This document shows, in pieces, positions 26,985-35,384 of a DNA stretch of 64,000 bases; within the stretch, counting starts at the first letter, position 1; each line of letters starts with the position of its first letter. Location: assembly GCA_963827785.1 (NCBI GenBank), contig CAWHCT010000010.1:1-64000 (forward strand). The letters are read 5' to 3'. Source of the DNA: Site-B1 sp963827785 (GTDB taxonomy: Bacteria; Bacteroidota; Bacteroidia; Flavobacteriales; Flavobacteriaceae). Position numbers and translations under genes: made by a program. Below the pieces are notes generated by a model. That model ran no database searches. It had not been told where the DNA came from and saw only the letters and a list, made by a program, of their open reading frames with translations.

Positions 26985-28403
26985 TTATGCCAAAATCCTC
27001 CAGATCTGAGCAACTAAAAATGTGACTATGAATCCCATTACTACTGGCATTATTGACGCGACTGTAGTCCATTTAACACTTTTTGTTTCTTTATAGATGG
27101 TATATATTGTTGTACTGCATGGATTATGTAATAAGCTGAACAGCATTAAATTCACAGCAGTGAGAAGCGTCCAGCCTCCAGCCCTTAAAATATCTCCGGT
27201 TGCATTGGCAGAATCCAATTCAAACATTACTCCGGCTCCTTCTCCTCCAGTGACTCCTGTTACTAATACTGTCAGCATTAAAATAGTCGGAATTACTATT
27301 TCATTAGCAGGAATGGCGACTATATATGCAACTAAAATGACTCCATTAAGTCCAAGCAGCCAGCCAAATCCATCCAGAGAATCTATCATCCAGTAAGCAA
27401 TGCTATGATCTCCAATGTTAATGTTGGATATTAACCATATAACGGCACCTGCAGGAGCGGCAAATACCATAGCTCTCCATAACACTATTAATGTCCTGTC
27501 AATTAAAGAAGTGTAAAGTGTTTTCCAGAATCTTGGTGGTCTGTATGGCGGTAATTCTAAATTAAAGGTAGAAACTTCTCCTTTAAGAACTGTTTTCGAT
27601 AGTGCCCAGGAGCTTAAAAACATAAAGCCCATTCCAAGAATCGCAATTCCAATAACTGCACCTACTGAAGCCAATCCGGAAAGTGACTGAGGTACAACTG
27701 CACCAACAAAAATAGTTGCAATTAATATTTGGGTTGGCCAACGTCCATTACACAATGAAAAATTATTGGTGATAATGGCAATAAGTCGTTCTCTGGGGCT
27801 GTCAATTATCCTTGTTGCCACTACTCCTGCAGCGTTACAGCCAAAACCCATACTCATAGTTAAGGCCTGCTTACCATGAGCTCCTGCTTTTTTAAATAAA
27901 TAGTCTAAATTAAAAGCAACTCTTGGTAAATACCCAAAATCTTCGAGTAATGTAAACAAAGGAAAGAATATAGCCATAGGTGGCAACATGACTGCTATAA
28001 CCCACGCTAGCGCCAAATATACTCCATCAATTAAAAACCCGTCTAACCACCATGGTATTCCAATATTGGAAGCTAAACTTTTTAACCCGGGATGGATTGT
28101 ATCCAGTAACAAATCAGCCAGTAATGAAGATGGGTAATTGGCTCCAATTATTGTTAACCAAAGAACTGCCCCAAGAATTAAAAACATCAATGGAAATCCC
28201 CAAATTTTACTGGTTATGATTCTGTCTATTTTGGCGTCTAGCCTTAACTTTTTAGCCCCGGTGTCCGATTGAACCACATCACCAACAATTTGCGAAGCAT
28301 CAGCATAGATTCCTTCAATCAGGTTGTCATGAAAATCATCACCAATTTGCCATCTAAGCTCATTGGATAATTCGAGAATGTCTTTTACAGATTTGTTGCT
28401 CAT
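26985..28403 (-). CDS. FeoB transport domain (membrane half of a split FeoB)
   Basis: A 472-residue polytopic membrane protein with both nucleoside-recognition (Gate) domains but no G domain. Its pore motif is GFGCNAAGVVATR, unlike GTACAIPAIMATR in the other FeoB here; the second Gate has PANEIVIPTILML. It begins 13 bp after the stop of the separate G-domain gene and must work with it. FeoB paralogues of this type can prefer another divalent metal: P. gingivalis FeoB2 is linked to manganese. The nearby DtxR/MntR-type genes fit that, but the metal is unproven. Confidence 0.88.
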   Translation of the reverse strand: MSNKSVKDILELSNELRWQIGDDFHDNLIEGIYADASQIVGDVVQSDTGAKKLRLDAKIDRIITSKIWGFPLMFLILGAVLWLTIIGANYPSSLLADLLLDTIHPGLKSLASNIGIPWWLDGFLIDGVYLALAWVIAVMLPPMAIFFPLFTLLEDFGYLPRVAFNLDYLFKKAGAHGKQALTMSMGFGCNAAGVVATRIIDSPRERLIAIITNNFSLCNGRWPTQILIATIFVGAVVPQSLSGLASVGAVIGIAILGMGFMFLSSWALSKTVLKGEVSTFNLELPPYRPPRFWKTLYTSLIDRTLIVLWRAMVFAAPAGAVIWLISNINIGDHSIAYWMIDSLDGFGWLLGLNGVILVAYIVAIPANEIVIPTILMLTVLVTGVTGGEGAGVMFELDSANATGDILRAGGWTLLTAVNLMLFSLLHNPCSTTIYTIYKETKSVKWTTVASIMPVVMGFIVTFLVAQIWRILA

Positions 28404-28416
28404 ATCTTTTGTAGGT

Positions 28417-29184
28417 TTAAACGAACTCTTTAGTCTTTAATGCTTCTATGATTCTTTTGTCCCCTTCCAGTAATCTTATTGCGATCCATCTGCTATTTGG
28501 TACCGTTGGAAATTGTTTTTTAATTTCCTCGCTTAATTTTTTGACAGCTTTATTAATGTTTTCAGGCACATTTTTGATCCTATGAGGATTGCAGACAATA
28601 TTGCCATTAGCCACTTCATTTATCGTTGTAATTAACTCCGGAATTCCTTTGTTGAACCTGGCACTTGTTGGAACAACGGGAATTCCAAGATCTCGTGCTA
28701 AGGTTCGTTCATCTATTTTAATATTATTTCGTTTTGCCTCATCCATAAGGTTAAGGCATAGAACGGCCTTATTGGTAATCTCCAATATTTGTAAAACTAA
28801 ATTCAGATTTCTTTCCAGTCTGCTGGCATCTACAACGATTACTGTAACATCGGGCTTGCCAAAAAGAATAAAGTTTCTCGCAACTTCTTCATCTTGAGAT
28901 GTCGATAAAAGAGAATACGTCCCGGGAAGATCTACCAGTTTGAATTTTTTTGAATTGTATTCAAAAGCGCCTTCTGCCCTTATAACCGTTTTTCCAGGCC
29001 AATTTCCAGTGTGTTGTCGTAAACCCGTTAAAGCATTAAAAACTGTACTTTTACCTGTATTCGGATTGCCTGCCAAAGCTATCACATAATCAGTATTTTC
29101 AATATTGACACCTAATTTTTTTAATCCTTTGGCATTGTATTGCGGACAAACTTCACAGCTACTGTTAACTACTTTCTTTTCCAT
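28417..29184 (-). CDS. FeoB GTPase domain (soluble half of a split FeoB)
   Basis: A 255-residue protein with the FeoB-type G domain: G1 GNPNTGKST (about 39-47), G3 DLPGTYSLL, G4 NLMD, and the helical region to ALKTKEFV. The N-terminus carries a CEVCPQY cysteine pair before the G domain. It ends at a stop 13 bp before the membrane half. A frame change would fuse the two, so either this is a natural split, as annotated in several Bacteroidota, or a fixed or erroneous frameshift. The ATG of the next gene suits a natural split. Confidence 0.88.
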   Translation of the reverse strand: MEKKVVNSSCEVCPQYNAKGLKKLGVNIENTDYVIALAGNPNTGKSTVFNALTGLRQHTGNWPGKTVIRAEGAFEYNSKKFKLVDLPGTYSLLSTSQDEEVARNFILFGKPDVTVIVVDASRLERNLNLVLQILEITNKAVLCLNLMDEAKRNNIKIDERTLARDLGIPVVPTSARFNKGIPELITTINEVANGNIVCNPHRIKNVPENINKAVKKLSEEIKKQFPTVPNSRWIAIRLLEGDKRIIEALKTKEFV

Positions 29185-29188
29185 AATT

Positions 29189-30211
29189 TCAATCTTTTTT
29201 GATAAGTATTTTTGAAGCTTGATTGTCTCGCAATGCTATAGACGTGCCTTTAACCAAATATGCTTTTGGGTTTTTTAAAGGACTGATCAAATCAATACTA
29301 ATTGGTGATCCTTTAACAAATCCCAGATCAAGAAGTCGTCTTCTTGCTTCACCCCTGCATTCCTTTGATATTCCCAATACTTTGGCGGTTTCATCTTCTT
29401 TTAAACTGGATAACCTCACAAGATCCTGCTCAATGACATCTTCTTTCTCAAAAACCTGAACCGTTATATTTGATGCCACGACCGGAGCCAATTTGAATTC
29501 TTCACCTTCAGCATAAAACACAATGCGTTGCGTGTTGTTCTCAACAACTCTTATTTGGGATCCAATATGTATGTTTTCTGCCAGTATTTGCTTATAAATT
29601 ACATCGGGTTCGTCCTCTATATGAGTGATCTTTCCAATTGTATTTATTGGCAATGTTGCAAGAGAGACTCCCTTTACTTCCGCAACTTTTCCTTTGTGTG
29701 TCGGGATGGGATCTCCATGCGGATCATACATAGGATGACCCAACTGAGTAGAAAGAATATTGGTTTCTTCATAGCTCAATTTATGTTCCATTTCTTCGGC
29801 CCTGTCATGCCATTCCTGTTTGTCAAATCCCGTTTTTTCTGCAAGGTATTTTTCCCATAACCTGTGAACTCTTATAATCTTTAAGGCATAATCTCTTCCT
29901 GAGCCTGATAGCAATAATACTTCTCCATCTTGCTCGATCAATTCGTTTATGGACATTTTTTTAATGGCATCGATTATCAAACCATCATTGAATTTTAAAC
30001 TTCTGGTTAAATTATTTACTGTTACTTCCTTGCCTGATATCTCGTTATGATAAAGATTCTTTAAAATATCTTCAATTACCGTTTTTTCATTCAACCTATA
30101 GCTGTTTTTGATTAACCAGAACCACCCTTTTACCGGTCTAAACAGAAAGTAGACCAAAGCCGATAAGACCAAAAACAGAACTAAAGCGTATGTTGGGTTG
30201 TAATTACTCAT
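29189..30211 (-). CDS. Membrane-anchored DtxR-type regulator fused to FeoA domains
   Basis: A 340-residue protein. Residues about 7-27 form one transmembrane helix (ALVLFLVLSALVYFLF). A winged-helix plus DtxR-like dimerisation/metal domain follows (about 40-170), with ALKIIRVHRLWEKYL, WHDRAEEMEHKLS and HPMYDPHGDPIP, the metal-binding segment of the DtxR/MntR family. The C-terminal ~170 residues contain two FeoA/SH3-like modules, the last with RRRLLDLGFVKGSPISID. It could couple metal sensing at the membrane to FeoB gating or to DNA binding. It lies 4 bp upstream of the FeoB G-domain gene and 1 bp after the soluble DtxR gene. Whether it binds DNA is unknown. Confidence 0.83.
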   Translation of the reverse strand: MSNYNPTYALVLFLVLSALVYFLFRPVKGWFWLIKNSYRLNEKTVIEDILKNLYHNEISGKEVTVNNLTRSLKFNDGLIIDAIKKMSINELIEQDGEVLLLSGSGRDYALKIIRVHRLWEKYLAEKTGFDKQEWHDRAEEMEHKLSYEETNILSTQLGHPMYDPHGDPIPTHKGKVAEVKGVSLATLPINTIGKITHIEDEPDVIYKQILAENIHIGSQIRVVENNTQRIVFYAEGEEFKLAPVVASNITVQVFEKEDVIEQDLVRLSSLKEDETAKVLGISKECRGEARRRLLDLGFVKGSPISIDLISPLKNPKAYLVKGTSIALRDNQASKILIKKD

Positions 30212-30212
30212 A

Positions 30213-30866
30213 TTATAAATTCAAGTATAAATTTTGTGCAGCATTTTCTGATATATTCAACTGTTTTGAATTGACCTTTATCTTTATTGAATTGTCAAAA
30301 GGTTCTTTATCCATCACCTTTATCTTATCACCCAGTGACAAGTTGTTCTTACTTAAGAATTTTAAAAAAACTGCCGAAGAGTCTTTTACATGAGATAAAA
30401 TTCCCTCAACACCATTTTCCAGTTCCAATATATTTACAAGATTATTTTTGTTTAATTGTCCATTCTTGTTTGGTATGGGATCCCCATGAGGGTCGTGAGT
30501 TGGAAATCCTAAAAAAGCGTCGAGTTGATCCGTTAATTTTTTTGATTTTACATGTTCCAATTCTTCAGCTAATTCATGAACTTCATCCCAGGAAAAATTT
30601 AATTTATCTACTAAAAAAACTTCCCATAACCTATGATTTCTTATTACACCAATAGCTGCCATCTTGCCTTTTTCCGTAAGATTTACACCATAGTATTTCC
30701 TGTAATCTACAAGCTTCTTATCTGCCAGCTTCTTGATCATATCAGTCACAGAAGAGGCTTTAGTACTAATCTTTTCTGCAATTGCATTTGTGCTTACAGC
30801 AACACTTCCTTGTTTCCCAAGGTGGTAAATGGTTTTTAAATAGTTTTCTTCTGAAAATGTAACCAA
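30213..30866 (-). CDS. DtxR/MntR-family metal-dependent transcriptional regulator
   Basis: A 217-residue soluble repressor: winged-helix N-terminus (NYLKTIYHLGKQG, then SVTDMIKKLADKKLVDY), metal-binding dimerisation domain with NHRLWEVFLVDKL, ELAEELEHVKS and HDPHGDPIP, and a C-terminal SH3-like domain. It senses Fe(II) or Mn(II) in the cytosol and represses uptake genes. It is first in the minus-strand metal operon and a DtxR-box-like palindrome lies about 55 bp upstream, which suggests autoregulation of the whole operon. Confidence 0.92.
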   Translation of the reverse strand: MVTFSEENYLKTIYHLGKQGSVAVSTNAIAEKISTKASSVTDMIKKLADKKLVDYRKYYGVNLTEKGKMAAIGVIRNHRLWEVFLVDKLNFSWDEVHELAEELEHVKSKKLTDQLDAFLGFPTHDPHGDPIPNKNGQLNKNNLVNILELENGVEGILSHVKDSSAVFLKFLSKNNLSLGDKIKVMDKEPFDNSIKIKVNSKQLNISENAAQNLYLNL

Positions 30867-30884
30867 AACATATAAATTAGGCTA

Positions 30885-30936
30885 CAAAGATAGTGATTTT
30901 TATATTAGTATAAATATTTTTTTAGGGGAGTCTAAA
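30885..30936 (-). promoter_or_regulatory. Promoter and DtxR-box-like palindrome upstream of the metal operon
   Basis: On the minus strand TATCTTTG (plus 30885-30892) matches TAnnTTTG. Upstream, TTTAGGGGAGTCTAAA (30921-30936) is an inverted repeat with one mismatch, resembling the TTAGG-N4-CCTAA core of DtxR/MntR boxes. Its position just upstream of the -33 region would allow control of the operon beginning with dtxR. Confidence 0.5.
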
Positions 30937-30964
30937 TATTTTATTAAGGCCTTTCTTTTGGGTT

Positions 30965-31744
30965 TTATTCTTTAATTCGATAAAGAATGCTTTCCTTGCC
31001 ATCTCTTCTTACTAAAATGAGTTTTGTGTTGTCCAAGTATTTAATAGTGAAATTGATTTTTAACCCTTCAAAATCCTGTTCAATCATATATCCATCTTCA
31101 GCTTTTAATATTTTTATTGTTCCAGGGTTTTTATTTACTTTCTCCAATACTCCTTCTGCATTTTTTTCATAAACATTAAACACACCTTTTTCTTCTGGAA
31201 AGGAATAATGATACTCTTTGTTTTCATTGTTATTCTTTCTCCATTTACCGTGTAGGTAAGAATGAGCTTGCCAAACAGATTTACAACATTCCTTGTTTTT
31301 AATAATTGGGGTTGTATTAGCTCCTTTAATAAGTGTTCTTCCTTTTAACCAAAAAATTTCTGTGTCAAATATTCTTACAGAAGTCTTAATATCTCTATTG
31401 GATTTATCTCTAGGTGATTTGGTGTCGAAACGGAGTTTGGTATTGTTCAGATTAAGCACATGTTTAGCATCCACATCGCTTTCTTCGGCTTTTAGAAATA
31501 TCAATCCCTTATCAGAGGTCCAGGTTCCTTTACCATATTCTTTTCTTTCTCTTGGCATTGTTTCTTCAATATAGGATTCGGAAAGAAGAAGAAATGTGCC
31601 ATCTGGGTTTAAAGTAAGATAGTCCCTTAAAAAATGACTATCAACATTTCCGCTATAAAATTCATAACTTCCCGCATATTCATTTGATTGTGCAGACAGC
31701 ATTAAACTGAAAAACAAGGATAAAATTGATAGCGAAAACTTCAT
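30965..31744 (-). CDS. Secreted beta-rich protein of unknown function
   Basis: A 259-residue protein with a signal peptide (cleavage after LSAQ, about 19). The start of the mature part (YAGSYEFYSG, LTLNPDGTFLLLSES, KGTWTSDKG) resembles the lipocalin-like or copper-resistance-like beta-sheet pattern common in Bacteroidota exported proteins. A central CCKSVW pair and HGKWRK are present. No catalytic motif was seen. Monocistronic. Confidence 0.65.
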   Translation of the reverse strand: MKFSLSILSLFFSLMLSAQSNEYAGSYEFYSGNVDSHFLRDYLTLNPDGTFLLLSESYIEETMPRERKEYGKGTWTSDKGLIFLKAEESDVDAKHVLNLNNTKLRFDTKSPRDKSNRDIKTSVRIFDTEIFWLKGRTLIKGANTTPIIKNKECCKSVWQAHSYLHGKWRKNNNENKEYHYSFPEEKGVFNVYEKNAEGVLEKVNKNPGTIKILKAEDGYMIEQDFEGLKINFTIKYLDNTKLILVRRDGKESILYRIKE

Positions 31745-31789
31745 ATGGATTAGTTTTTAGAAAACATCACAAAAACTGTTCCTTTTCGA

Positions 31790-32578
31790 CTAAAATCCTC
31801 TCTCCTTTTGAAGTTGCTCGTAGGCTTTTTGAACTTGTTTGAATTTTTCTTCAGCGCCTATTTGGTGTTCCTTACCAAGATGTGCCACTTTATCGGGATG
31901 GTATTTTTTAGCCATCGTTCTGTAAGCCTTTTTTATCTCATCAACAGTAGCTGATTTATCTATCTCTAAAATTTTATAGGCATTATCGCTGCTATTGTAG
32001 AACATAGCCTTGATGCTGTTATAATCACGAGAGCTGATACCTAAATAACCGGCAATTGTATAAATTTGTTTTTCTTCATCATCAATAACAATTCCATCTG
32101 CCTTGGCTATTCCAAACAAAAAGTGTAATAACTGTAGACGAGATGGGTGATCCATCATCTGTTTAATTTGAAGACAGACTTGTCTGGTCGAAATATTTTT
32201 TTGATTACTTATATTCTTAAATAACCTGAATGCATTATTAGCTCGTTCCTTACCATATAACTCAACAAACTGTTTTCTGACATAATCTAGTTCTCTTTGA
32301 TCCTGACTTCCATCTGCCTTAATAACGATTGAGGCAAGGATTAATAGGCTCACTTCAAAATCACCGGATTGTGTTTGCGGTGGAGATTGTGGTTTGGTTC
32401 TGTAGGTGGTTTGTTGTCTTCTTTGTCGTTGCCTTGTTTGACGCTCACCCAACAAAGGGTTTCCGGTACCATCTGATATAGAATCTACCAGACTACCTAT
32501 TGCCAGTCCTATAATAGCTCCAATTGGACCACCAAAAGACCATCCAAGGGAAGCTCCCAACCATTTTACAAAACCCAT
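31790..32578 (-). CDS. TerB/DjlA-like protein with C-terminal J domain
   Basis: A 262-residue co-chaperone-like protein: an N-terminal glycine-rich hydrophobic segment (GASLGWSFGGPIGAIIGLAIG), a basic linker, a TerB/DjlA central helical domain (about 75-190, KADGSQDQRELDYVRKQF), and a C-terminal J domain with the DnaK-stimulating HPD (YHPDKV, about 228). It should recruit DnaK to a membrane site. The order matches DjlA. Monocistronic. Confidence 0.88.
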   Translation of the reverse strand: MGFVKWLGASLGWSFGGPIGAIIGLAIGSLVDSISDGTGNPLLGERQTRQRQRRQQTTYRTKPQSPPQTQSGDFEVSLLILASIVIKADGSQDQRELDYVRKQFVELYGKERANNAFRLFKNISNQKNISTRQVCLQIKQMMDHPSRLQLLHFLFGIAKADGIVIDDEEKQIYTIAGYLGISSRDYNSIKAMFYNSSDNAYKILEIDKSATVDEIKKAYRTMAKKYHPDKVAHLGKEHQIGAEEKFKQVQKAYEQLQKERGF

Positions 32579-32780
32579 AATACTTAGTTATTGAAATTAA
32601 AGATCAAATATACCAATGTTAGTTGAAATATATTTCTATTTGTTACGTCTAAAAGGTTCAAAAATTGAATTGAAAAACTCAAAAAAAGTTAAAAATAGTT
32701 AAGGTAATTGCCCTAAAACCTGTTTTGCTTGATTTTTATTTATCTTTGACCAGTTTAAATAAATAAAAATAGAAAAAGAT

Positions 32781-33191
32781 ATGTATCCACCAGAGTTAGT
32801 AAAACCAATGCGAGAAGATTTGACCAATGTTGGTTTCGAGGAGTTGCACACAGCAGATGCTGTAGATGCAGCCATTGCAAAAAAAGGAACAACTTTAGTG
32901 GTTGTCAATTCTGTTTGTGGCTGTGCCGCAGCCAATGCTCGTCCGGCAGCAAGAATGAGTTTACAAAATGCTAAAAGACCAGATAATTTAGTGACCGTTT
33001 TCGCCGGAGTCGATAGAGAAGCTACAGATAAGGCAAGAGAACATATGATTCCTTTCCCTCCAAGTTCACCAAGCATTGCCTTGTTTAAAGATGGAGAATT
33101 AGTTCATATGCTGGAGCGCCATCATATTGAAGGACGACCTGCTGAATTGATCGCAGAAAACCTTGTTGATGCTTTTAATGAGTATTGTTAA
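32781..33191 (+). CDS. BrxA/BrxB family bacilliredoxin
   Basis: A 136-residue thioredoxin-fold protein with the family CGC active site (SVCGCAAANARP, about 53-55) and the PPSSPSIALFKDGE segment with the cis-Pro. In Firmicutes these proteins remove bacillithiol from S-bacillithiolated proteins; in Bacteroidota the low-molecular-weight thiol partner may differ. Cytosolic, monocistronic. Confidence 0.93.
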   Translation: MYPPELVKPMREDLTNVGFEELHTADAVDAAIAKKGTTLVVVNSVCGCAAANARPAARMSLQNAKRPDNLVTVFAGVDREATDKAREHMIPFPPSSPSIALFKDGELVHMLERHHIEGRPAELIAENLVDAFNEYC

Positions 33192-33268
33192 GAATTCGTC
33201 ATTGCGAACAAAGTGAAGAATCTTGTAAAAGATACTGAGATAAACTCAACATGATATATAAAAAATAG

Positions 33269-33294
33269 AACCACGATTTTGTCGTGGTTTTTTT
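33269..33294. terminator. Intrinsic terminator after the bacilliredoxin gene
   Basis: AACCACGA and TCGTGGTT form an 8-bp stem with a TTTTG loop and a following T-run. Confidence 0.8.
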
Positions 33295-33329
33295 ATGCGT
33301 ATTTTTGGCCCAATAAGTGATCTTAATTT

Positions 33330-34067
33330 ATGCGAAAACTTCTGGCATATCCTCTTACAATAATTTATTTTATAATTTTTGGAATAAATCTTCTTGTATT
33401 TCATCCTGTTCAATGGATCTGCTTTAATTTATTTGGGTATCAAGCCCATAAAAAAAGTGTAGATATCCTTAATTGGTTTCTTACAAGAAGCTTACATATT
33501 TTAGGTGTTAGATATACCTTTAAAGTCCCTGATGATATTCCAATCAATGTTCCTGCAATCATAGTTGCCAATCACCAAAGCATGAATGATATTCCTCCAA
33601 TAATATGGTTTATGCGAAAATTTCATCCTAAATTCATAAGCAAAATTGAATTAGGTAAGGGCATCCCAAGTGTGTCTTATAATTTGCGCCATGGAGGCTC
33701 AGTATTGATAGATAGAAAAAATCCAATACAGGCAGTCAATGCGATCAAGGAAATGGCGAAATATATCGAAACTCATAAACGAGCAGTTGTAATTTTTCCT
33801 GAAGGATCAAGAAGTAGAAACGGTATGACAAAACCTTTCAAAACCAAAGGGTTGGCGACTCTAATAGAGCATGCTCCAAATGCTATTGTTATTCCAATTA
33901 CAATTAATAATTCCTGGAAATTATTACGCTATGGAAAATTCCCTATGGGTATTGGTGTACATATTACATTTACGGTCCATAACATGCTGAAAGTAAGTGA
34001 ATACAATACCATTGAGTTGACTAAACAAATTGAAAAACAAATAACCGATTCAGTAATACATGAATAA
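33330..34067 (+). CDS. plsC: 1-acyl-sn-glycerol-3-phosphate acyltransferase
   Basis: A 245-residue membrane acyltransferase with an N-terminal hydrophobic region and the PlsC motifs NHQSMND (H-x4-D catalytic pair) and FPEGSRSRNG. It acylates lysophosphatidic acid to phosphatidic acid at the inner membrane. Its 3' end overlaps the HD-domain gene by 8 bp, so the two are coupled with the GNAT gene in a three-gene operon. Confidence 0.9.
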   Translation: MRKLLAYPLTIIYFIIFGINLLVFHPVQWICFNLFGYQAHKKSVDILNWFLTRSLHILGVRYTFKVPDDIPINVPAIIVANHQSMNDIPPIIWFMRKFHPKFISKIELGKGIPSVSYNLRHGGSVLIDRKNPIQAVNAIKEMAKYIETHKRAVVIFPEGSRSRNGMTKPFKTKGLATLIEHAPNAIVIPITINNSWKLLRYGKFPMGIGVHITFTVHNMLKVSEYNTIELTKQIEKQITDSVIHE

Positions 34068-34713
34068 TAAACAACTTATAGAAGCCACAAAAACCTTTGT
34101 TAAAAACAGTTTGGTTGACGCTGAAGGAGGACATGACTGGTTTCATACTTTACGGGTTTATAATAATGCTGTTCTAATCGCAAAAGATGAAAAAGCAGAT
34201 TCTCTGGTTATTGCTCTTGGCTCTTTATTGCACGATATCGCTGATAGTAAGTTCCATGACGGAGATGAAACGATTGGTCCAAAGTTGGCTCGTGAATTTT
34301 TGTTTAAACATAATGTCGATTCACTAGTAATAGAACATATCATAAAAATAATTGAAAATATTTCGTTCAAGGGAGGTAATATAAATCAAGAATTTACTTC
34401 TCCTGAATTAAAAGTTATCCAGGATGCCGATCGGTTAGATGCTATAGGAGCCATTGGAATAGCGCGGTGTTTTAATTATGGCGGGTTTAAAAACAGGCCT
34501 CTTTATGATCCGGATATTAAACCGAACCTCAATATGAGTAAGGAGGAATATAAAAGATCTAAAGCTCCAACAATCAATCACTTTTATGAAAAATTATTGT
34601 TGCTTAAAGATAGAATGAATACACAATCAGGTAAGAAATTAGCAGAAAAACGCCATGAATACATGAAAGTATTCCTTGATGAATTCTATGCAGAATGGAA
34701 TGGAAAAAGATAG
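34060..34713 (+). CDS. HD-domain metal-dependent phosphohydrolase
   Basis: A 217-residue HD-superfamily protein: HDWFHTLRV, then LLHDIADSKFH (the HD metal pair) and VIQDADRLDAIGAIGIAR with the later Asp. It matches YedJ-type stand-alone HD hydrolases, whose physiological substrates (nucleotides or phosphate esters) are poorly known. Overlaps plsC and the GNAT gene at its two ends. Confidence 0.88.
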   Translation: MNNKQLIEATKTFVKNSLVDAEGGHDWFHTLRVYNNAVLIAKDEKADSLVIALGSLLHDIADSKFHDGDETIGPKLAREFLFKHNVDSLVIEHIIKIIENISFKGGNINQEFTSPELKVIQDADRLDAIGAIGIARCFNYGGFKNRPLYDPDIKPNLNMSKEEYKRSKAPTINHFYEKLLLLKDRMNTQSGKKLAEKRHEYMKVFLDEFYAEWNGKR

Positions 34714-35164
34714 CCTTAATTATAAGCTCGTTGTTGGGAATTCTAACACAACTTTACTTAAAGAATTATTAAAAATCTACACATTAGTATTTGAAGATGC
34801 CGATGTTGATTTTTTTAAAACCAGATTTAACGAACATCCAGAAGTTATTTCAGTTTTAGTTTATCATAAAAATAAACTCATTGGTTTTAAAATTGGCTAC
34901 CCTTATGATGAAGATACATTTTACAGCTGGATTGGAGGTGTTTTATCTGATTTCAGACAAAAAGGTATTGCCGAAAACCTTGCAAAACAACTAGAATTAG
35001 CCGCCAGATCTCTGGGATTTAGAAAATTGAGAACCAAATCTATGAATAAATTTAAGCCAATGATGATTCTAAATCTCAAACGAGGATTTGACATAGTTAG
35101 TATATATACAAATGAAGCAGGGCAAACTAAAATTATATTTGAGAAGGAGATTGATCTTCAATAA
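34700..35164 (+). CDS. GNAT-family N-acetyltransferase
   Basis: A ~154-residue GNAT domain. The start at ATG 34700 (MEKDSLNYKLVV) is preferred over ATG 34676 or 34688, because it limits the overlap with the HD gene to 14 bp. Acetyl-CoA-binding residues appear as LSDFRQKGIAENLAKQLE, and the family end KLRTKSMNKFKPMMILNLKRGFDIV is intact. Substrate unknown. Confidence 0.83.
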   Translation: MEKDSLNYKLVVGNSNTTLLKELLKIYTLVFEDADVDFFKTRFNEHPEVISVLVYHKNKLIGFKIGYPYDEDTFYSWIGGVLSDFRQKGIAENLAKQLELAARSLGFRKLRTKSMNKFKPMMILNLKRGFDIVSIYTNEAGQTKIIFEKEIDLQ

Positions 35165-35179
35165 AATCAAAATAAAACA

Positions 35180-35377
35180 TTAGTTTTCTTTAGCTATCTC
35201 TAATGCCGTGATCTTATATTCCAGAATAGCCATTTCTTCACCATAATGAATAATTTGGTCTGGTGTCAAGTCTGTATGACTATTTACAAAATCACTGATT
35301 TCCTTCCTCTTGGTATAGTAATAATCAAGTGTTTTATTAATTTTTCTATTCATTTTTATACTTAATAATGTACTCAT
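35180..35377 (-). CDS. Small helical protein of unknown function
   Basis: A 65-residue, charged, mostly helical protein (start ATG 35377 or an internal ATG at 35353). The frame begins 7 bp after the stop of the AraC-type regulator, so it is probably co-transcribed. No family is recognised. Confidence 0.55.
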   Translation of the reverse strand: MSTLLSIKMNRKINKTLDYYYTKRKEISDFVNSHTDLTPDQIIHYGEEMAILEYKITALEIAKEN

Positions 35378-35384
35378 ATTTCTC

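Noticed and set aside
32699..33076. 125-residue minus-strand frame opposite the bacilliredoxin gene
   Set aside because: It is the antisense shadow of a strongly conserved gene on the plus strand and has no own motif or promoter.
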